Shown: positions 34,213 to 42,739, counted from the first letter of the stretch. The stretch is DNA of 64,000 nt from Maribacter flavus (GCF_008386635.1 NZ_VUOE01000002.1:817751-881750), one strand, 5' to 3'. Made by a program: numbers and translations. The notes: generated by a model from the sequence alone, not told the origin.

Positions 34213-35231
34213 CGTCGATCCTTATTTTCCAAGTTGTCGATTCTGTTCATTATTTTAGGTAAGTTTTTAAAATGCACGTACGACTTGTTAAAGTCGCCAT
34301 AATTCAGTGCCGGTGATCCTTGTAGGACTTCGTTGTCCTTTACATTTCTTCCTATTCCGGATTGCGCCTGTATTTTTACATTATTGCCAATAACGATATG
34401 GCCTACGATACCCACTTGACCGCCTATCATACAGTGCTTCCCAATTTTTGTAGAGCCCGCAACCCCTGTTTGGGCGGCAATTACCGTATGTTCCCCAATT
34501 TCAACGTTATGGGCAATCTGAATTTGATTGTCTAGTTTCACACCTTTTCTCAGGATGGTGGAACCCAAAGTTGCCCTATCGATGGTGGTACCGGCCCCCA
34601 CATCTACATTATCCTCTAAAATCACATTTCCCGTTTGGGGAACCTTGCTGAATTCTCCTTCGGAATTGGGGGTGAACCCGAAGCCATCGGCACCAATGAT
34701 CACACCGCTATGCACGACGCAATTGTTTCCAATGATACTTTCAGAATAAATTTTGGCCCCCGCAAAAACCACAACGTTATTGCCTATTCGCACGTTATCC
34801 CCAATATAGACATTGGGGTAAATCTTGACGTTATTTCCAATGGTTACATTACTTCCAATATAGGAAAACGCCCCCAAATACAAATCGTCACCAAATGTGG
34901 CGGAATCCGATTTATAAACAGGTTGCTCAATGCCCGTTTTGTTATTCTTGACCTGATTGTAATATTCCAGTAATTTGGAAAAGGACTTATAGGCATCCTC
35001 CACTTTGATAAGGGTCGTTTCCAAATCCTGCTCCGGAATAAAATCCTTGTTTACTATGGTGATGGAAGCTTTGGTCTTGTAAATATGGGAAGTGTATTTT
35101 GGGTTGGCCAAAAAGGTCAAAGAGCCCTTTTCTCCTTCCTCGATCTTGGCCAATTTGTGAACGGCTATCTCTGGATTTCCATGGACTTCACCCTCTAAAA
35201 TACCTGCAATTTGACCTGCTGTAAACACCAT
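34209..35231 (-). CDS. lpxD: UDP-3-O-(3-hydroxyacyl)glucosamine N-acyltransferase LpxD
   Basis: LpxD adds the second acyl chain in lipid A synthesis. From ATG 35231 it has 340 residues. The N-terminal uridine-binding domain reads FTAGQIAGILEGEVHG and GSLTFLANPKYTSHIYKT. A long hexapeptide beta-helix follows, with the catalytic histidine in KLDNQIQIAHNVEIGEHTVI. A GTG at 35237 is possible but less typical. It is 23 bp after the HD-domain gene and overlaps lpxC/fabZ, so the cluster is one operon. Confidence 0.95.
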   Translation of the reverse strand: MVFTAGQIAGILEGEVHGNPEIAVHKLAKIEEGEKGSLTFLANPKYTSHIYKTKASITIVNKDFIPEQDLETTLIKVEDAYKSFSKLLEYYNQVKNNKTGIEQPVYKSDSATFGDDLYLGAFSYIGSNVTIGNNVKIYPNVYIGDNVRIGNNVVVFAGAKIYSESIIGNNCVVHSGVIIGADGFGFTPNSEGEFSKVPQTGNVILEDNVDVGAGTTIDRATLGSTILRKGVKLDNQIQIAHNVEIGEHTVIAAQTGVAGSTKIGKHCMIGGQVGIVGHIVIGNNVKIQAQSGIGRNVKDNEVLQGSPALNYGDFNKSYVHFKNLPKIMNRIDNLENKDRR

Positions 35232-35254
35232 GGGCACAAATGTAAGAAAAATTG

Positions 35255-36487
35255 TTATACGGCATCTTTGGGGTAACAGATATAATATTTGGTCACCGTT
35301 TTTGACAGTGCCGTAATATTCAAGTGGTCCGAAAGTTTGGCTACATCTACGATTTTCCCATTTTTTCGTAAAATGTGGATGTTTTGGCTTTCTTGATTAT
35401 AGGCCCTGTTCTCAATTTCCCCGGTGAATATAAAATAGGAGATTTCATCCTCCGTGGATAACCCGAACATCTTGGCAACCTTCTCCTTCCTTCGGGTCAA
35501 TTTTCCCTTTTTGATGGGCTCTTTTTTAACTTTGATGTGCAGCAGCTTTCTATTTATCAACATTTTGCAAAGTGTAGAGAGCACCTTATCATCCTCTTCC
35601 TGCCAATTCTTTACTGCGGATAAAATGTCGATATCGTCCAACTTTGAGAACCGCTCCAGCATTTGAGCGTCAAATCTATCCCGATTAATATCATTTTGTA
35701 GAAAGAAAAGTAAAGAGTTGCTCCCTTGTAATTGCCGGCCATTTTTGATCAAGAAACGCGCCCTCTTTAGAATACTGATCAGAATTTGCTCCGCCACCAC
35801 CCCAGTCTTGTGCAAATATACTTGCCAATACATAAATCGGCGGGCCATCAAAAACTTTTCCACGGAATAAATACCCTTCTCTTCCACTACGAGATTACCA
35901 CCGTCCACCACATTTAACATGGTGATGAGTCGGTCTGCATTGGTATTTCCTTCGGATACGCCCGTATAAAAACTATCCCTTTTGAGGTAGTCCAATCGAT
36001 CCATATCCAACTGACTTGAAACCAGCTGATTCAAAAACCTTTTAGGATGTTTCCGTGTAAAAATGGAAATTGCCTCGTCCAATTCTCCGTTGAAAACCTT
36101 GTTTAGTTCTTGCATGAATTGAAGCGAAATTTGCTCGTGGCTAACCCCGTTTACGATACTATGTTCCATAGCATGAGAAAACGGACCATGACCAATATCG
36201 TGCAAAAGAATCGCTCCCAGAAGTCCTTTTTCTTCCGCCTCCGAAATAGCTACACCTTTAAATCGTAGTACCCGAATCGATTTTTGCATCAGGTACATGC
36301 TACCTAAAGCATGGTGGAACCTGGTATGGTGCGCACCTGGATAAACCATATAAGAAAGTCCCATTTGCGATATTCTACGCAAGCGTTGAAAATACGGATG
36401 GGCTATCAGGTCAAAAATCAAATCGCTGGGAATCCTAATAAATCCGTAAATTGGATCATTGAATATGGTGAATTTTTTGGGTTTCAT
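35255..36487 (-). CDS. HD-domain phosphohydrolase (dNTPase-like)
   Basis: The 410-residue protein starts KKFTIFNDPIYGFIRIP. It has the HD-superfamily metal ligands: RFHHALGSMYLM, the HD pair in AILLHDIGHGPFSHAMEH, and the later SQLDMDRLDYLKRDSFYTG. This is the SAMHD1/dGTPase-like group; members hydrolyse dNTPs or other nucleotides, but the substrate is unproven here. It is the first gene of the lipid A operon and has its own TAnnTTTG promoter with a palindrome at the -33 position. Confidence 0.88.
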   Translation of the reverse strand: MKPKKFTIFNDPIYGFIRIPSDLIFDLIAHPYFQRLRRISQMGLSYMVYPGAHHTRFHHALGSMYLMQKSIRVLRFKGVAISEAEEKGLLGAILLHDIGHGPFSHAMEHSIVNGVSHEQISLQFMQELNKVFNGELDEAISIFTRKHPKRFLNQLVSSQLDMDRLDYLKRDSFYTGVSEGNTNADRLITMLNVVDGGNLVVEEKGIYSVEKFLMARRFMYWQVYLHKTGVVAEQILISILKRARFLIKNGRQLQGSNSLLFFLQNDINRDRFDAQMLERFSKLDDIDILSAVKNWQEEDDKVLSTLCKMLINRKLLHIKVKKEPIKKGKLTRRKEKVAKMFGLSTEDEISYFIFTGEIENRAYNQESQNIHILRKNGKIVDVAKLSDHLNITALSKTVTKYYICYPKDAV

Positions 36488-36515
36488 TTAAACATTAGAA
36501 GTTGCATCCAATTTT

Positions 36516-36547
36516 CAAAGTTATGTAAATTAATAAGGTAATACCTT
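36516..36547 (-). promoter_or_regulatory. Promoter of the HD-lpx operon with a palindrome at -33
   Basis: On the minus strand TAACTTTG (36523-36516) matches TAnnTTTG, 28 bp before the HD gene. In place of a TTG box, the perfect inverted repeat AAGGTA-n-TACCTT lies at 36535-36547, where a regulator could contact the polymerase. Confidence 0.5.
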
Positions 36548-36729
36548 GTGTTTAGAATTGAGATGATTTAATTGAGATATGAGAATCTAGATGTAAGATG
36601 AGATACTTATTAGTGAAAATGTAAAAAATTAAAAGAGATAAGGAGTTTCTTTAACAATGAACAACGAACAACGAACAGCCAACGGCCAACAGCGAATAGC
36701 GAAAAACCAATAACGACTTAGAATACTTG
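36548..36729. repeat. Low-complexity intergenic DNA before porX
   Basis: No gene is seen. Degenerate units of GAGATAT/AGATGAGA near 36560-36607 are followed by AACAACGAACAACGAAC-type units near 36658-36715. This is the usual filler of flavobacterial intergenic regions. No good TAnnTTTG promoter for porX was found. Confidence 0.5.
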
Positions 36730-38274
36730 ATGAACAAAATAAAAATACTTTGGGTTGACGATGAAGTGGACCTATTAAAGCCACACATTCTCTTCCTTCA
36801 AAATAAAAATTACGAAGTAATTACTTGTCAGAGTGGACAGGAAGCCTTGGAAGAATTGGAAAAAACACGGGTGGACATTGTTTTTTTGGACGAGAACATG
36901 CCGGGTATTTCAGGATTGGAAACCTTGAGCGAAATCAAGATTATTGATTCCTCATTGCCCGTGGTGATGATTACCAAGAGCGAAGAGGAATTTATTATGG
37001 AAGAGGCCATAGGCTCCAAAATTGCCGATTACCTCATAAAACCGGTGAACCCGAATCAAATTTTGTTGTCCCTTAAAAAGAGTCTGGACCATTCCAGATT
37101 GGTATCGGAAAAGACCACCAGTAACTATCAGCAGGAATTCCGGAAAATTGCCATGAACCTATCCATGGTGAATTCGTATGAGGAATGGGTAGAACTCTAT
37201 AAAAAATTGATTTATTGGGAGCTTCAACTCGAACAAATAGAGGACAGTGGAATGTTCGAAATCCTGGAATCCCAAAAAGTGGAAGCTAACAACCAATTTG
37301 GGAAGTTCATCGATAAAAATTATGAAGATTGGTTCCACGGAGGCGATGCCCCGGTACTATCCCATACCCTTTTTAAAAATTGGGTAGCCCCCGAAATTAA
37401 GGATGAAAAGACACTGTTGATCGTAGTGGACAATTTGCGATACGATCAGTGGTACTCCTTTGAGGATACAGTAGGTTCGTTCTACAAAAAGACCAAGGAA
37501 AAATCCTATTACAGTATTTTGCCAACCGCTACTCAGTATGCCCGAAATGCGATTTTTTCAGGATTGACACCTTTGGACATGGAGAAAAAATATCCGGATT
37601 GGTGGAAGAACGACACGGATGAAGGAGGGAAAAATCTGTACGAGGATAAATTTTTAGAGGCGCAATTGAAGCGATTGGGACTCGATTTGAAATGGGAATA
37701 CCATAAGATAAGCAGTTTGAAACAGGGAAAGCAATTGTCCCAAAACTTCAAATCCCAAAAAGATAATGACCTTACGGTGATTGTTTACAATTTTGTGGAT
37801 ATGCTCTCACATAGCAAAACAGAAATGGAAGTCATTAAGGAATTGGCCTCAAACGATAAGGCCTATAGGTCCCTTACCCAAAGTTGGTTCAAAAACTCCC
37901 CGTTGTTGGAAATTATCCAACAAGCACAGAGCTTGGGAATGAAATTAATCATTACGACGGACCATGGCACTATCAATGTAAAATCCCCTTCTAAGGTCAT
38001 TGGGGATCGGGACACCAGCTTAAACTTGCGCTACAAAACAGGCAGAAGTCTTAGCTACGAGGAAAAGGATGTATTCGCCGCCAAAGACCCTAAAAGCATT
38101 TTTCTGCCTAATATCAATGTGAGCAGTTCCTTTATATTTGCGAAGAACGATATGTTCTTTGCCTATCCCAATAACTTTAATCATTACGTAAGTTATTACC
38201 GTAACACCTATCAACATGGAGGGGTTTCCTTGGAAGAAATGATTGTACCTTTTGTAGTTTTGGAGCCAAAATAG
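36730..38274 (+). CDS. porX: PorX-type response regulator with PglZ domain
   Basis: PorX controls the type IX secretion system of Bacteroidota. The 514-residue protein has a CheY-like receiver: IKILWVDDEVDLLKPH with acidic pocket residues, phospho-acceptor Asp54 in IVFLDENMPGISG, Thr82-Lys83 in VMITKSEE and Lys104. A linker and an alkaline-phosphatase-like PglZ effector domain follow (LLIVVDNLRYDQWYSFE, PTATQYARNAIFSG, IITTDHGTINVKSP). The P. gingivalis protein is reported to hydrolyse cyclic oligonucleotides. The start is ATG 36730. No porY kinase is adjacent. Confidence 0.93.
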   Translation: MNKIKILWVDDEVDLLKPHILFLQNKNYEVITCQSGQEALEELEKTRVDIVFLDENMPGISGLETLSEIKIIDSSLPVVMITKSEEEFIMEEAIGSKIADYLIKPVNPNQILLSLKKSLDHSRLVSEKTTSNYQQEFRKIAMNLSMVNSYEEWVELYKKLIYWELQLEQIEDSGMFEILESQKVEANNQFGKFIDKNYEDWFHGGDAPVLSHTLFKNWVAPEIKDEKTLLIVVDNLRYDQWYSFEDTVGSFYKKTKEKSYYSILPTATQYARNAIFSGLTPLDMEKKYPDWWKNDTDEGGKNLYEDKFLEAQLKRLGLDLKWEYHKISSLKQGKQLSQNFKSQKDNDLTVIVYNFVDMLSHSKTEMEVIKELASNDKAYRSLTQSWFKNSPLLEIIQQAQSLGMKLIITTDHGTINVKSPSKVIGDRDTSLNLRYKTGRSLSYEEKDVFAAKDPKSIFLPNINVSSSFIFAKNDMFFAYPNNFNHYVSYYRNTYQHGGVSLEEMIVPFVVLEPK

Positions 38275-38279
38275 TCTTC

Positions 38280-38690
38280 ATGGAACTTATTTATACCGAA
38301 AAGGAACTTCAGAAAACGGCAAATGCCATCCTAGCGGAATTTTCTACAAACATATTCGCCTTTTACGCTCCCATGGGTGCCGGAAAAACGACCCTGATCA
38401 AGGCCCTCGTAAAGGAATTGGGTGCCGTTGACGAAGTAAGTAGCCCCACGTTTGGACTGGTCAATGAATATGCTGATGGCGAGGGGAATCCAATCGCCTA
38501 CCATTTTGATTTTTATCGATTGAAGGATGAAATGGAAGCCTTGGATTTTGGCTTGGAAGACTATTTTAACACCAATGCCTATATTTTTATGGAATGGCCG
38601 GAAAAAATCCTATCCCTTTTGCCGGACAACGTATTGGCCTTAAAAATTGAAATTTTGGATACAATAACTAGAAAGATATCCATGGTTTGA
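38280..38690 (+). CDS. tsaE: tRNA threonylcarbamoyladenosine ATPase subunit
   Basis: TsaE is the ATPase that works with TsaD and TsaB in making t6A37 on tRNAs that read ANN codons. The 136-residue protein has Walker A APMGAGKTTLIKAL, the switch segment VSSPTFGLVNEY and Walker B-like YHFDFYRLKDEMEALD, then IFMEWPEKI. All are typical. It starts 5 bp after porX, so the two genes are cotranscribed, an arrangement common in Flavobacteriia. Confidence 0.95.
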   Translation: MELIYTEKELQKTANAILAEFSTNIFAFYAPMGAGKTTLIKALVKELGAVDEVSSPTFGLVNEYADGEGNPIAYHFDFYRLKDEMEALDFGLEDYFNTNAYIFMEWPEKILSLLPDNVLALKIEILDTITRKISMV

Positions 38691-38766
38691 TCAAGTCATT
38701 CGCACAATTACCTCCATTTTCAAATAAAATCAACATCGTTTAGCAAAGGGAATTATTGTATTTTTT

Positions 38767-38839
38767 CGATGAAATACATGTATATCGATAAAATGTATAT
38801 TTTTCACGACGAAATGCACAATTTTAACGTTTAAATGCA
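38767..38839 (+). promoter_or_regulatory. Array of four 12-bp direct repeats (operator)
   Basis: The repeats are CGATGAAATACA (38767), CGATAAAATGTA (38786), CGACGAAATGCA (38807) and CGTTTAAATGCA (38828). Start-to-start spacing is 19, 21 and 21 bp, two turns of DNA. The last one covers the -33 position of the promoter at 38861-38868. The 21-bp spacing is like that of LytTR-type regulator sites (9 bp plus about 12 bp). This looks like an activator binding array for the small gene that follows. Confidence 0.6.
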
Positions 38840-38860
38840 TTTTTTTTGTCCATTATTTCT

Positions 38861-38868
38861 TACGTTTG
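38861..38868 (+). promoter_or_regulatory. -7 promoter motif for the 46-residue peptide gene
   Basis: TACGTTTG matches TAnnTTTG exactly. It lacks a TTG at -33 and lies 42 bp before ATG 38910, consistent with an activator-dependent promoter. Confidence 0.55.
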
Positions 38869-38909
38869 CAGTAGAACAATTTGATTACTAACTAAAACCC
38901 CTAGTGAAA

Positions 38910-39050
38910 ATGAAAAACAAAAGAACGTTCTTAGCTTCAGTGGCGTTAGGTGCTTTTCTTATAGCAATTGCGGCACCAATTATAACTCTAGATGAAAATG
39001 GTCAGCAATTAGGAATTGATAAAAAATCTGTTGTGCTGAAGAGGAAATAA
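38910..39050 (+). CDS. Small secreted or membrane peptide, 46 residues
   Basis: The frame runs from ATG 38910 to TAA 39050. It starts MKNKRTFLASVALGAFLIAI, a basic start followed by a hydrophobic stretch, then APIITLDENGQQLGIDKKSV and VLKRK. The hydrophobic part could be a signal peptide with cleavage near AIAAP or a single membrane anchor. It has its own exact -7 box, an ordered repeat array upstream and an intrinsic terminator 28 bp downstream, so it is a complete transcription unit. I do not recognise the family. Confidence 0.65.
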   Translation: MKNKRTFLASVALGAFLIAIAAPIITLDENGQQLGIDKKSVVLKRK

Positions 39051-39077
39051 TAGTTGATTAGAAACTATTTAACTGTT

Positions 39078-39107
39078 AAAGGGCAATATATTTGCCCTTT
39101 TTTTGTT
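39078..39107 (+). terminator. Terminator of the small peptide gene
   Basis: AAAGGGCAA, loop of TATA, TTGCCCTTT followed by TTTTG. The perfect 9-bp stem with a T run lies 28 bp after the stop codon. Confidence 0.8.
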
Positions 39108-39138
39108 GTTTAAACATTATATGAATAGTATTGTTTAG

Positions 39139-39816
39139 ATGATAAGGAATAATAGCAGTAAAAAAAGGGCAAAAAAAAAGATTATCATTGAGTCTTTTGT
39201 AGTGGTGATAATTGCTCTGGTACCTTTCTTTTTTAAACTTTATGATTTTTTACCTGGGCCAAATTCTGAGAATCCGTCCGGCCCTATTTCATTTTTAGGA
39301 ATTTCAATTGGAAATAATGGATTTGATAGTGTAGCTACAAATGTGTGGTTTTATATGGGTAAAATAATACCCCTGATTTTATTAGTAATTTGGTTCTTTT
39401 CTTCTAAAGATTGGTGGTATCATATTTTAATTATTCCCATAGCAACTTATGCATTCCAGCTTTTCGAATTAATTTTTTCTGAAGATGATATTGTCGATAC
39501 TGAAAACATTTGGTGGTTAATACCCATATGTATGGTCATTATTCCTTTTGTTTATTTTATTAGGGTCAAACTCTATGACAAATACGTACATGGTATCGAT
39601 TTGGAAGCCATGGAGGCGGAATTGGAGGAGCTTAAGGAAAAAAATAGTAAAGATGGGTATACCTCAAAAGCTTCCCATGAAAATGACATAGCGGAAGATT
39701 TAAAACCCGAGTCGCTCTCCGAAGAAATAAACCGAAAACTTTCCACAGACAATATAGAGCAAGGCCTAAAAATCTTCCAGGACAAACTGCAAAACTGGTT
39801 CCATTTCAGGTTTTGA
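39139..39816 (+). CDS. Membrane protein of unknown function
   Basis: The 225-residue protein has a very basic N-terminus (RNNSSKKRAKKK). It has four hydrophobic segments: FVVVIIALVPFFFKLYDFL, IIPLILLVIWFFS, WYHILIIPIATYAFQLFELI and WWLIPICMVIIPFVYFIRV. A charged cytoplasmic tail of about 75 residues follows, starting YDKYVHGIDLEAMEAELEEL, with predicted coiled coil. I do not recognise it. It lies between the small peptide gene and ald; a terminator separates it from the former. Confidence 0.65.
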   Translation: MIRNNSSKKRAKKKIIIESFVVVIIALVPFFFKLYDFLPGPNSENPSGPISFLGISIGNNGFDSVATNVWFYMGKIIPLILLVIWFFSSKDWWYHILIIPIATYAFQLFELIFSEDDIVDTENIWWLIPICMVIIPFVYFIRVKLYDKYVHGIDLEAMEAELEELKEKNSKDGYTSKASHENDIAEDLKPESLSEEINRKLSTDNIEQGLKIFQDKLQNWFHFRF

Positions 39817-39867
39817 CCATCAGGTCTTTCAGTTATATTATTACGAATTCCATTTATCTAAAAATCG

Positions 39868-39875
39868 TACATTTG
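39868..39875 (+). promoter_or_regulatory. -7 promoter motif for ald
   Basis: TACATTTG matches TAnnTTTG, 37 bp before the ald ATG. No clear -33 TTG. Confidence 0.45.
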
Positions 39876-39912
39876 ATTTAGGACGTATTCATCCTTTTTT
39901 AGATATGCCTCT

Positions 39913-41112
39913 ATGAACCAACCAAGCTCTCCATTTAGTAAACAGCAATTAATACCCCAAGAGGAAACTCTTGAGGTCCTACGGCAAAAAGGGGAACTCT
40001 TTATAGGTATTCCCAAAGAAAATCAATATCAGGAAAAACGGATCTGCCTCACTCCAGATGCGGTAAATGCCATTACTACTAATGGTCATAGGGTACTTTT
40101 GGAATCGGGTGCCGGGGAGGGTGCCAATTTCTCCGATAAAGATTACGTAGATGCCGGAGGAGAAATAACCCGCGATACGAAAAAGGTCCTTTCATGTCCG
40201 CTGTTGCTTAAAGTGGAGCCACCTACTCTATCGGAAATAGCCTTGATCCATCCGCAGACTACGGTAATATCGGCCTTACAAATAAAAACCCAGAACAAAA
40301 GTTATTTTGAGGAGTTGGCCAAAAAACGGATAACGGCCATTGCTTTTGAATACATTCGTGACGAGGATGGCAAATATCCCGCCGTGCGCTCCTTAAGTGA
40401 AATTGCCGGAACTGCCTCCGTACTCATTGCCGCGGAATTAATGGCGGCCACCAATAAGGGAAACGGACTCATGTTCGGGAATATAAGTGGGGTTCCACCG
40501 GCAGAGGTGGTCATCATTGGTGCCGGAACCGTTGGGGAATACGCGGCAAGATCGGCCATTGGACTAGGTGCCAACGTGAAGATTTTCGACAATTCCATAA
40601 CCAGGCTCAGGAATATCCAGACCAATTTAAAACAGACAGTCTACACCTCTACCATACAACCTAAAAACCTGCTCAAATCCTTAAAGCGATGCGATGTCGC
40701 CATAGGAGCCACCCGAGGTAAAGGTCGGTCTCCGGTCATTGTAACCAAGACCATGGTGGAACATATGAAAAAAGGTGCAGTGATCATTGACGTAAGCATT
40801 GATACCGGCGGGTGTTTTGAAACCAGTGAAATCACGAACCACAATAAACCTACCATTGAAAAGAGTGGGGTTTTACATTATGGTGTACCCAACATTCCAT
40901 CTCGATATCCTAAAACGGCCTCTGTATCCATCAGTAATATTTTCACCCCATATCTCTTAAAAATTGGTGAGGACGGCGGACTTGAAAATTCCCTGCGTTT
41001 TGACAAAGGGCTGCGAAACGGTCTTTATATGTACCACGGCATCCTAACAAATAAATCCGTTGGGGATTGGTTCGACCTTTCCTACAGCGACATCAACTTT
41101 CTTATTTTTTAG
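39913..41112 (+). CDS. ald: Alanine dehydrogenase
   Basis: Ald converts L-alanine to pyruvate and ammonium with NAD, and the reverse. The 399-residue protein has the N-terminal AlaDh/PNT domain (LFIGIPKENQYQEKRICLTP) with Lys and His active-site positions, and the NAD-binding motif VVIIGAGTVGEYAARSAIGL. It also has KKGAVIIDVSIDTGGCFETS and VPNIPSRYPKTAS. It has an extra N-terminal segment of about 30 residues (MNQPSSPFSKQQLIPQEETL) that is normal in Flavobacteriia. An Lrp-type regulator gene lies 4 kb on, a plausible controller. Confidence 0.93.
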   Translation: MNQPSSPFSKQQLIPQEETLEVLRQKGELFIGIPKENQYQEKRICLTPDAVNAITTNGHRVLLESGAGEGANFSDKDYVDAGGEITRDTKKVLSCPLLLKVEPPTLSEIALIHPQTTVISALQIKTQNKSYFEELAKKRITAIAFEYIRDEDGKYPAVRSLSEIAGTASVLIAAELMAATNKGNGLMFGNISGVPPAEVVIIGAGTVGEYAARSAIGLGANVKIFDNSITRLRNIQTNLKQTVYTSTIQPKNLLKSLKRCDVAIGATRGKGRSPVIVTKTMVEHMKKGAVIIDVSIDTGGCFETSEITNHNKPTIEKSGVLHYGVPNIPSRYPKTASVSISNIFTPYLLKIGEDGGLENSLRFDKGLRNGLYMYHGILTNKSVGDWFDLSYSDINFLIF

Positions 41113-41176
41113 AAATAGGACTCCAAGCTTTCGGTATTGGCAGTAAACCGCTAATTTTGCTCATCTAATTGTATCC

Positions 41177-41566
41177 ATGACCATGTCTTTTTTAAAGCGA
41201 TTGGGATTTTATTTGGGCGGATTTGCCATCGGAATTATTTTCTTGGCCATGTTTTTACGAAAGAAATCGGACGAAACAGGAGTCAGTTTCTGTTACTTCC
41301 CCAATTGTAGAACCTTAAAGGACATTCGGTCCAAATCCTTGTACTACTCGGACGCCGTTCAGCGTCAACTTTCCGAAAAGGAATTGGATACCTTGGATAT
41401 TGTTTTTCTTTTGAACGAAGGCAACGTGGATTTCTCAAAGAGCGACACAAAAAGTACTCCTTGCAAAACCTATTTTATCGAAGGAAAACAAAAAGACCAG
41501 CAACTGTCCGCTTGGGTCAAAAACTGTAGCGAGAAAGCCAGTATTGAGTCGGTCTCGATCGAGTAA
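41177..41566 (+). CDS. DUF4258-like membrane-anchored protein
   Basis: The 129-residue protein has one N-terminal membrane segment (LGFYLGGFAIGIIFLAMFL) and then a small soluble domain, with VSFCYFPNCRTLKDIRSKSL and KTYFIEGKQKDQQLSAWV. I recognise this arrangement from a flavobacterial family assigned to DUF4258. Two cysteines in CYFPNC could bind metal or form a disulfide. It stands between ald and, convergently, proline dehydrogenase, whose stop is directly adjacent. The function is unknown. Confidence 0.6.
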   Translation: MTMSFLKRLGFYLGGFAIGIIFLAMFLRKKSDETGVSFCYFPNCRTLKDIRSKSLYYSDAVQRQLSEKELDTLDIVFLLNEGNVDFSKSDTKSTPCKTYFIEGKQKDQQLSAWVKNCSEKASIESVSIE

Positions 41567-42739
41567 CTAGATTTTTCTTCGTTTTCGTTCCTTCTTCAGC
41601 AAGGAAAGCTCCCTACTGGTTTGCCCTGCAACGGACGTATTTTCCTCTGCCCTTCTGATGAGATACGGCATAACATCCCTCACGGGGCCAAAAGGTAGGT
41701 ACTTGGCCACATTATATCCGTGTGCCGCGAGGTTGAAAGAAATATGATCGCTCATACCATAGAGCTGTCCAAACCAAATGTCCTTATGGTTTTTCTCCAC
41801 TCCTTTTTCCCGCATCAATTCCATAAGTTTATAACAACTATTTTCATTATGGGTACCTGAAAAAATCGACATACCCTCCAGGTTTTCCAGCATATAGGCA
41901 ATGGTGGCATCAAAGTTTTCATCGGTGGCCGCTTTTGACTCACAAATGGGGCTTGGGTACCCTTTCTCCCTTGCCCGTTCATTTTCCTTTTCCATGTAGG
42001 CCCCGCGCACCACCTTGATTCCAATCTTGAAACCGTCCTTTTGTGCCCTTTCGTGCAAATCCCTTAAATAGGGCAATCTGTCCCATCTGTAGGTCTGCAG
42101 CGTATTGAAAACTATGGCTTTCTTCTTGTTGTACTTGCGCATCATATCTTCGGCAAGTTGGTCGGCAGCATCCTGCATCCAACTCTCCTCTCCGTCTATT
42201 AACAAGGAAACATCCAGGTCATGCGCCTTTTTGCACACTTTGTCAAACCTATTGATGACCCGTTGCCACTCGGCCTCCTCCTTTTCCGTTAATTTTCCGC
42301 CTTCACTTATTTTTTGATACAGGACAAACCTTCCAAATCCGGTTGGTTTGAAAACGGCAAACGGTATGGCATCCTTTTCCTTTACAAAATCCAAGATTTT
42401 TAGGATCATCTCCGTGGCATTGTCCAACGGGTCTTCCTCATCCTTTCCTTCCACGGAATAATCCAATACGGAACATACTCCTTTTTCGAACATTTTATCC
42501 ACCACAGGCATACAATCCGCCTCGTTGACGCCCCCACAAAAATGATCGAACACGGTGGCCCTAATGAGCCCTTCTACGGGTAGATGCGCCTTGATGGCAA
42601 AATTGGTCATTGCCGTTCCAATTTTGACCAAGGGCTCGTTGGCAATCATCTTAAAAAGAAAATAGGCCCTTTCTAATTCAGAATCTGATTTTAGAGAAAA
42701 TGCAGTTGCAGTATTCTCAAAAATAGCGTCCATACGCAT
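41567..42739 (-). CDS. Proline dehydrogenase
   Basis: The 390-residue FAD-binding barrel belongs to the monofunctional PRODH family, which oxidises proline to pyrroline-5-carboxylate and passes electrons to quinone. Motifs include LRDLHERAQKDGFKIGIKVV, RGAYMEKENERAREKGYPSP, SGTHNENSCYKLMELM, WFGQLYGMSDHISFNLA and the substrate-binding arginines in YLIRRAEENTSVAGQ. The P5C dehydrogenase domain of full PutA is absent. It is divergent from aroB and convergent with the DUF4258 gene. Confidence 0.93.
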   Translation of the reverse strand: MRMDAIFENTATAFSLKSDSELERAYFLFKMIANEPLVKIGTAMTNFAIKAHLPVEGLIRATVFDHFCGGVNEADCMPVVDKMFEKGVCSVLDYSVEGKDEEDPLDNATEMILKILDFVKEKDAIPFAVFKPTGFGRFVLYQKISEGGKLTEKEEAEWQRVINRFDKVCKKAHDLDVSLLIDGEESWMQDAADQLAEDMMRKYNKKKAIVFNTLQTYRWDRLPYLRDLHERAQKDGFKIGIKVVRGAYMEKENERAREKGYPSPICESKAATDENFDATIAYMLENLEGMSIFSGTHNENSCYKLMELMREKGVEKNHKDIWFGQLYGMSDHISFNLAAHGYNVAKYLPFGPVRDVMPYLIRRAEENTSVAGQTSRELSLLKKERKRRKI

